A stretch of DNA of 64,000 nt from Allomeiothermus silvanus DSM 9946 (GTDB lineage Bacteria; Deinococcota; Deinococci; Deinococcales; Thermaceae): the NCBI RefSeq assembly GCF_000092125.1, contig NC_014214.1, positions 1 through 64,000 on the forward strand, given 5' to 3'. Shown here piece by piece: positions 61,325 to 64,000 of this stretch; the first letter of the stretch is position 1, and each line of letters begins with the position of its first letter. The notes below the pieces were generated by a model. It did no database searches. It saw nothing but the letters and a program-made list of their open reading frames with translations, and was not told the DNA's origin. Both the position numbers and the translations under genes were made by a program.

Positions 61325-61819
61325 TCAGTGCGCCTGCTCCTGCGGGCGCACTGCTGTCCGGTTGTTCTGAAGAAGCCCCGCCAGCGGCCTGCGGGCCCCG
61401 ATGTACCGCGAGCGGTAGGCCGCGATGGGTTCGACCACCACCCGCCCGGCGCGGTAGCTGGCGTGGACCATCAGCCCGTTCCACAGCACCAGCCCCACGT
61501 GGTCCACGGCCCTCCCCGGCGCGGTGAAGAAGACCAGATCGCCGGGGAGCAGGTAGGGGGTGCGGACCGGGCTGAGCCGCTGCCACTGCTCGAGGGCCGT
61601 GCGGGGAAGCCGCCAGCCCAGGTGGGCGTAGACGCGCTGGGTAAAGCTCGAGCAGTCCAGGCCAAGCCGGGGATCCACGCCGCCCCAGCGGTAGGGGACG
61701 CCCAGGTAGGCCTGCACCAGCGGGTACAGCCGCTGGGGGTCGATGGGCAGATCCCTGCCCATCCCCACCTGCCCCAGCAGCCCCAGGGCGATCAACAGGC
61801 ATCTGATTTTGGCGTTCAT
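61325..61819 (-). CDS. secreted NlpC/P60 peptidoglycan endopeptidase
   Basis: Protein of 164 residues: signal peptide (IRCLLIALGLLGQVGMG), then GVPYRWGGVDPRLGLDCSSF (catalytic Cys), LLPGDLVFFTAPGRAVDHVG (catalytic His) and LMVHASYRAGRVV. It would cut peptide cross-links in the wall, helping pilus or secretion assembly, alongside the transglycosylase at 20.1 kb. ATG 61819 overlaps the preceding stop. A hairpin with AGTGCGCC/GGGCGCACT lies at its 3' end. Confidence 0.88.
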   Translation of the reverse strand: MNAKIRCLLIALGLLGQVGMGRDLPIDPQRLYPLVQAYLGVPYRWGGVDPRLGLDCSSFTQRVYAHLGWRLPRTALEQWQRLSPVRTPYLLPGDLVFFTAPGRAVDHVGLVLWNGLMVHASYRAGRVVVEPIAAYRSRYIGARRPLAGLLQNNRTAVRPQEQAH

Positions 61820-62238
61820 CGCACGCTCTGCAAGGCCAGGCTGAGCTGCTGGCGCAGCGTGAGCACCGTGGGCGGGTGGTCGAGGAGCAACCAGCGGTCC
61901 CCCTGGCGGGCGATCAGGTAGCGGTCGTCGGCCAGCAAAAAGTTCCCGTTGACCCGGCCCGGCAACAGCCGCAGGGTGTAGCTGCGCCCGGAGAGCCAGC
62001 CCAGCCTGCCCTGGTCTTGCGTCCCGGCGACCACCACCAGGGTCTTGCCGGTCAGGAGCCGCTCGAGGCCCCCCACCGGGCTTCCCCAGCCCACCAGGAT
62101 CAGGTTCTGGGTGCGGAAGGCGACGAAGCGGGCCACCTCCTCCTCCCGCTGCAACACCTGTACCTGCGGCGGGGGGTTGGGGTTGACCTGGGCCAGGGCC
62201 AGCGACAGCAGGGCGAGCCCGAAGACCGCCCATCTCAT
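61816..62238 (-). CDS. small secreted hypothetical protein
   Basis: Protein of 140 residues: signal peptide (AVFGLALLSLALAQ), then beta-rich sequence (NLILVGWGSPVGGLERLLTG, GNFLLADDRYLIARQGDRWL). ATG 62238 overlaps the stop of the upstream gene (TAATG). No family recognised; part of a three- or four-gene secreted-protein operon. Confidence 0.68.
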   Translation of the reverse strand: MRWAVFGLALLSLALAQVNPNPPPQVQVLQREEEVARFVAFRTQNLILVGWGSPVGGLERLLTGKTLVVVAGTQDQGRLGWLSGRSYTLRLLPGRVNGNFLLADDRYLIARQGDRWLLLDHPPTVLTLRQQLSLALQSVR

Positions 62239-62837
62239 TACTTGACCTCCTTTTCTCGCTTGGAGGCGGCCTCGATCAGGTCGATGGCCATCAGCGCCAG
62301 CGGCTTGATCTGGTTGACCAGCGGTCCCTGGGGCTCCAGCCACAGATCGTTGCCGAAGACGATGTACATCTTGTCCACGCCGTTCCCCTGGAAGTAGGCC
62401 AGCCACAGGCCGCTGCCGACGAGGGCGCTCAGGGCGTCGTCCCCGTCGCTGCTGCCGCTCACCACCGTGACGTAGCCCTGAAGCTCCTTGCGCTCCCAGC
62501 CGGCCAGGTCTTTGCGGCGGGACTGGTCCACCAGGATCTTGAGGTTGGGCCAGCCTCGCTTATCCCCCTGGTAGCGGCCGGCCAGCAGCGCGTAGACCCG
62601 GGTGATGCGCTCCGGCGGCACCATGAGGAGAATCTGCTGAGCCTTTTCCACGCTGGGCCGGTAGTTGTCGTAGCCCACCGGCAGCACCAGATCGGCGGGA
62701 AGGGCGCAGGTGATCTTCAAGGTGCACAGGGCCTGCCGCACCAGGCTGTAAAAGCGCATGAAGTCGTCGGTGCTCTGGACACCCTGGCCCAGCGCTGGGG
62801 CCAGGGCAAAGAATAAAGCTACATACAGGGCACGCAT
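62238..62837 (-). CDS. secreted hypothetical protein
   Basis: Protein of 199 residues: signal peptide (ALYVALFFALAPALGQG), one Cys pair (ALCTLKITCALP), and a helical-beta domain (KAQQILLMVPPERITRVYAL, GLWLAYFQGNGVDKMYIVFG). Coupled to the downstream gene. SD GGAGGG before ATG 62837. No family recognised. Could belong to a secretion or conjugation system whose remainder lies right of the window. Confidence 0.68.
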   Translation of the reverse strand: MRALYVALFFALAPALGQGVQSTDDFMRFYSLVRQALCTLKITCALPADLVLPVGYDNYRPSVEKAQQILLMVPPERITRVYALLAGRYQGDKRGWPNLKILVDQSRRKDLAGWERKELQGYVTVVSGSSDGDDALSALVGSGLWLAYFQGNGVDKMYIVFGNDLWLEPQGPLVNQIKPLALMAIDLIEAASKREKEVK

Positions 62838-62847
62838 CGAAACCCTC

Positions 62848-64000
62848 CTAACGCAACAGCGGACGGTACAGGTTGTCGAAATCCCAGCCGGTGAAGCCGG
62901 TCACGCTGGCCCCGGGCAGCCCCTTGACCCGGGGGATCAGATACCCTTCCGGCACGCTGACCCAGGAGTAGTGGGTGCGCTCGAGGGTGTAGGGCAGCAG
63001 GTAAGGGGGCACCGGGCGGAGGCGGGGGAGATCAGGGGTCGGGATGACCCAGGGGTCATGGGCCACGATCCTGAGCTTGAACGGCACGAACCAGTACCCC
63101 AGCATCCGCTGCACCTGAGCCAGGGCGTACTCCCCCGGAGCCCAGTTGGCGGTCGGGTCGGGGACGCTGGAGACGGTGATCTGGTTGTAGACCTGGAAGA
63201 AGCTGGCGTAGCCGAAGGCCTCCTGGATCAGGGGGTGGCTGGGGGGGAAATACCGCTTGAGCTGCTCCAGCTTCCAAAAACCGGGGGCGTAGGGGGCTTT
63301 GAGGCCGCTCAGGTTGCTCGTGGCCGCGGCGGTGCGCAAGGCCTGGTCCAGCAGGCCCTCCGCGCAGCCCCCCAGGGCCTGGCACAGCGGCCCCACCACC
63401 GAGTCGAAGGGGGCCAGGCGGGAGAGGGCCAGAAAGCTCTGGCCGTAGTAGGGGATCAGCAGGCCCTTCTCCAGCTTGCCCAGGTTGGCCTGGCGCAGCA
63501 GATCCGCCATCTTGCGCAGGGTTTGCGCGTTGCGGGAGATGTCCAGATCGGCTACCGCGGCCAGGATGGTTCCCGCCCCGCTCAGGTGGGCCGCCCAGGG
63601 CAGCGGAGCGAACACCTTGGCCTGGGTGGGCTGGGAGATGTCCAGCTGAGGCGCGAGGGCTTTCATCACGTCGGCCTGGTACTCCGGGAAGTACTGCTTC
63701 AGGCCGTGCTGGATGGCTTTTTGCACCTTGTCCGAGGCCTCGTTTTCGTTGAACCACAAGGGCTCGTCCGGGTAGCCCGGGGTACACCACTCGAAGTTCA
63801 GGAAGTCCACCGCGACGCAGAAAGGGGGGATGGCCATGATGGGCAGCAGCTCCACATCCACCCCGTCGCAGAAGTCCTCCTTGGGCACCTGCGGCAAGGG
63901 CCAGTACTGGTCGAGCCGGTGGGTGCCCCGGCTGGCGGCCAGGGTAGCCGGCAGCGGCAGGGTGTAGCCGTCGGGGAAGAAGAAAGGCCGGGCCTCGACC
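62848..64000 (-). CDS. cysteine-containing secreted-type protein, partial
   Basis: Open from the right window edge to the stop at 62848, so the N-terminus is missing; at least 384 residues. Cysteines cluster in DFCDGVDVEL, PPFCVAVDFLNFEWCTPGYP and VGPLCQALGGCAEG, in pairs that suggest disulfides outside the membrane. The rest is rich in Pro, Tyr and Trp. Size, cysteine pattern and the neighbouring secreted proteins recall outer components of conjugation systems (TraU/TrbC-like), but no motif proves this. Confidence 0.65.
   Translation of the reverse strand, partial: VEARPFFFPDGYTLPLPATLAASRGTHRLDQYWPLPQVPKEDFCDGVDVELLPIMAIPPFCVAVDFLNFEWCTPGYPDEPLWFNENEASDKVQKAIQHGLKQYFPEYQADVMKALAPQLDISQPTQAKVFAPLPWAAHLSGAGTILAAVADLDISRNAQTLRKMADLLRQANLGKLEKGLLIPYYGQSFLALSRLAPFDSVVGPLCQALGGCAEGLLDQALRTAAATSNLSGLKAPYAPGFWKLEQLKRYFPPSHPLIQEAFGYASFFQVYNQITVSSVPDPTANWAPGEYALAQVQRMLGYWFVPFKLRIVAHDPWVIPTPDLPRLRPVPPYLLPYTLERTHYSWVSVPEGYLIPRVKGLPGASVTGFTGWDFDNLYRPLLR

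Overview
The window reads as a stretch of a large plasmid, or plasmid-like integrated element, from a thermophilic Deinococcota bacterium (Thermus/Meiothermus relatives). This is inferred from high GC, an SSB with two OB folds per chain, a DdrA/Rad52-like protein, a Thermus-type PilB with three N-terminal domains, and many leaderless or ultra-short-leader genes. No rRNA, tRNA, ribosomal or core metabolic genes are visible. Replication, partition, recombination and pilus genes dominate.

Left arm (0.1-16 kb), mostly minus strand: many small accessory genes. They include a 671-residue protein with a Csx16-like (CRISPR ring-nuclease family) N-terminus, an ankyrin protein, a broken ardC-like antirestriction gene beside a TnpB element, RNase H with a hybrid-binding domain, two ParB-like proteins, a DdrA/Rad52-like annealing protein, an AT-rich island with an XRE regulator, and a membrane-anchored winged-helix protein under a palindromic operator. 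Eight hairpins with the same GGGGCGGC/GCCGCCCC stem sit between these genes.

Middle (16-35 kb): a VWA/metallopeptidase protein and its MoxR-type AAA+ partner (frameshifted as read), a two-OB-fold ssb whose start is cut off by an 880-bp IS982 copy, a Cas4/RecB-like nuclease, a lytic transglycosylase, an S24-like repressor, a GAF-GGDEF-EAL protein, two RHH regulators, a second IS982 copy, two more IS200/IS605-type elements, a UvrD helicase and a frameshifted DUF2227 gene. Many genes here share one promoter/leader design: a -10 box, about seven bases, then GATAGGAGGT directly before the start codon. Next comes a DnaC-like loader and a replication initiator gene. That gene carries three 26-bp palindromic iterons followed by an AT-rich tract inside its coding sequence, an arrangement like lambda O/P with an internal ori. 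A likely small RNA lies upstream of it.

Right arm (35-64 kb), mostly plus strand: a degenerate AEP/Toprim primase-like gene, then a near-complete type IV pilus cluster (DsbA-like protein, PilB, PilT, PilM-PilN fusion, PilO, PilP-like, PilQ secretin, PilC, prepilins). It includes a giant 1501-residue minor pilin built of about 15 copies of an ~80-residue beta repeat that also occurs in a neighbouring lipoprotein and a second pilin. A minus-strand rusA-dnaB pair is nested in this cluster. The window ends with secreted and NlpC/P60 proteins and a partial secreted-type gene.

Together the genes suggest a self-replicating element with its own helicase, loader, initiator and recombination toolkit, and its own pilus for adhesion or DNA transfer. 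No prepilin peptidase and no ParA are visible in the window.
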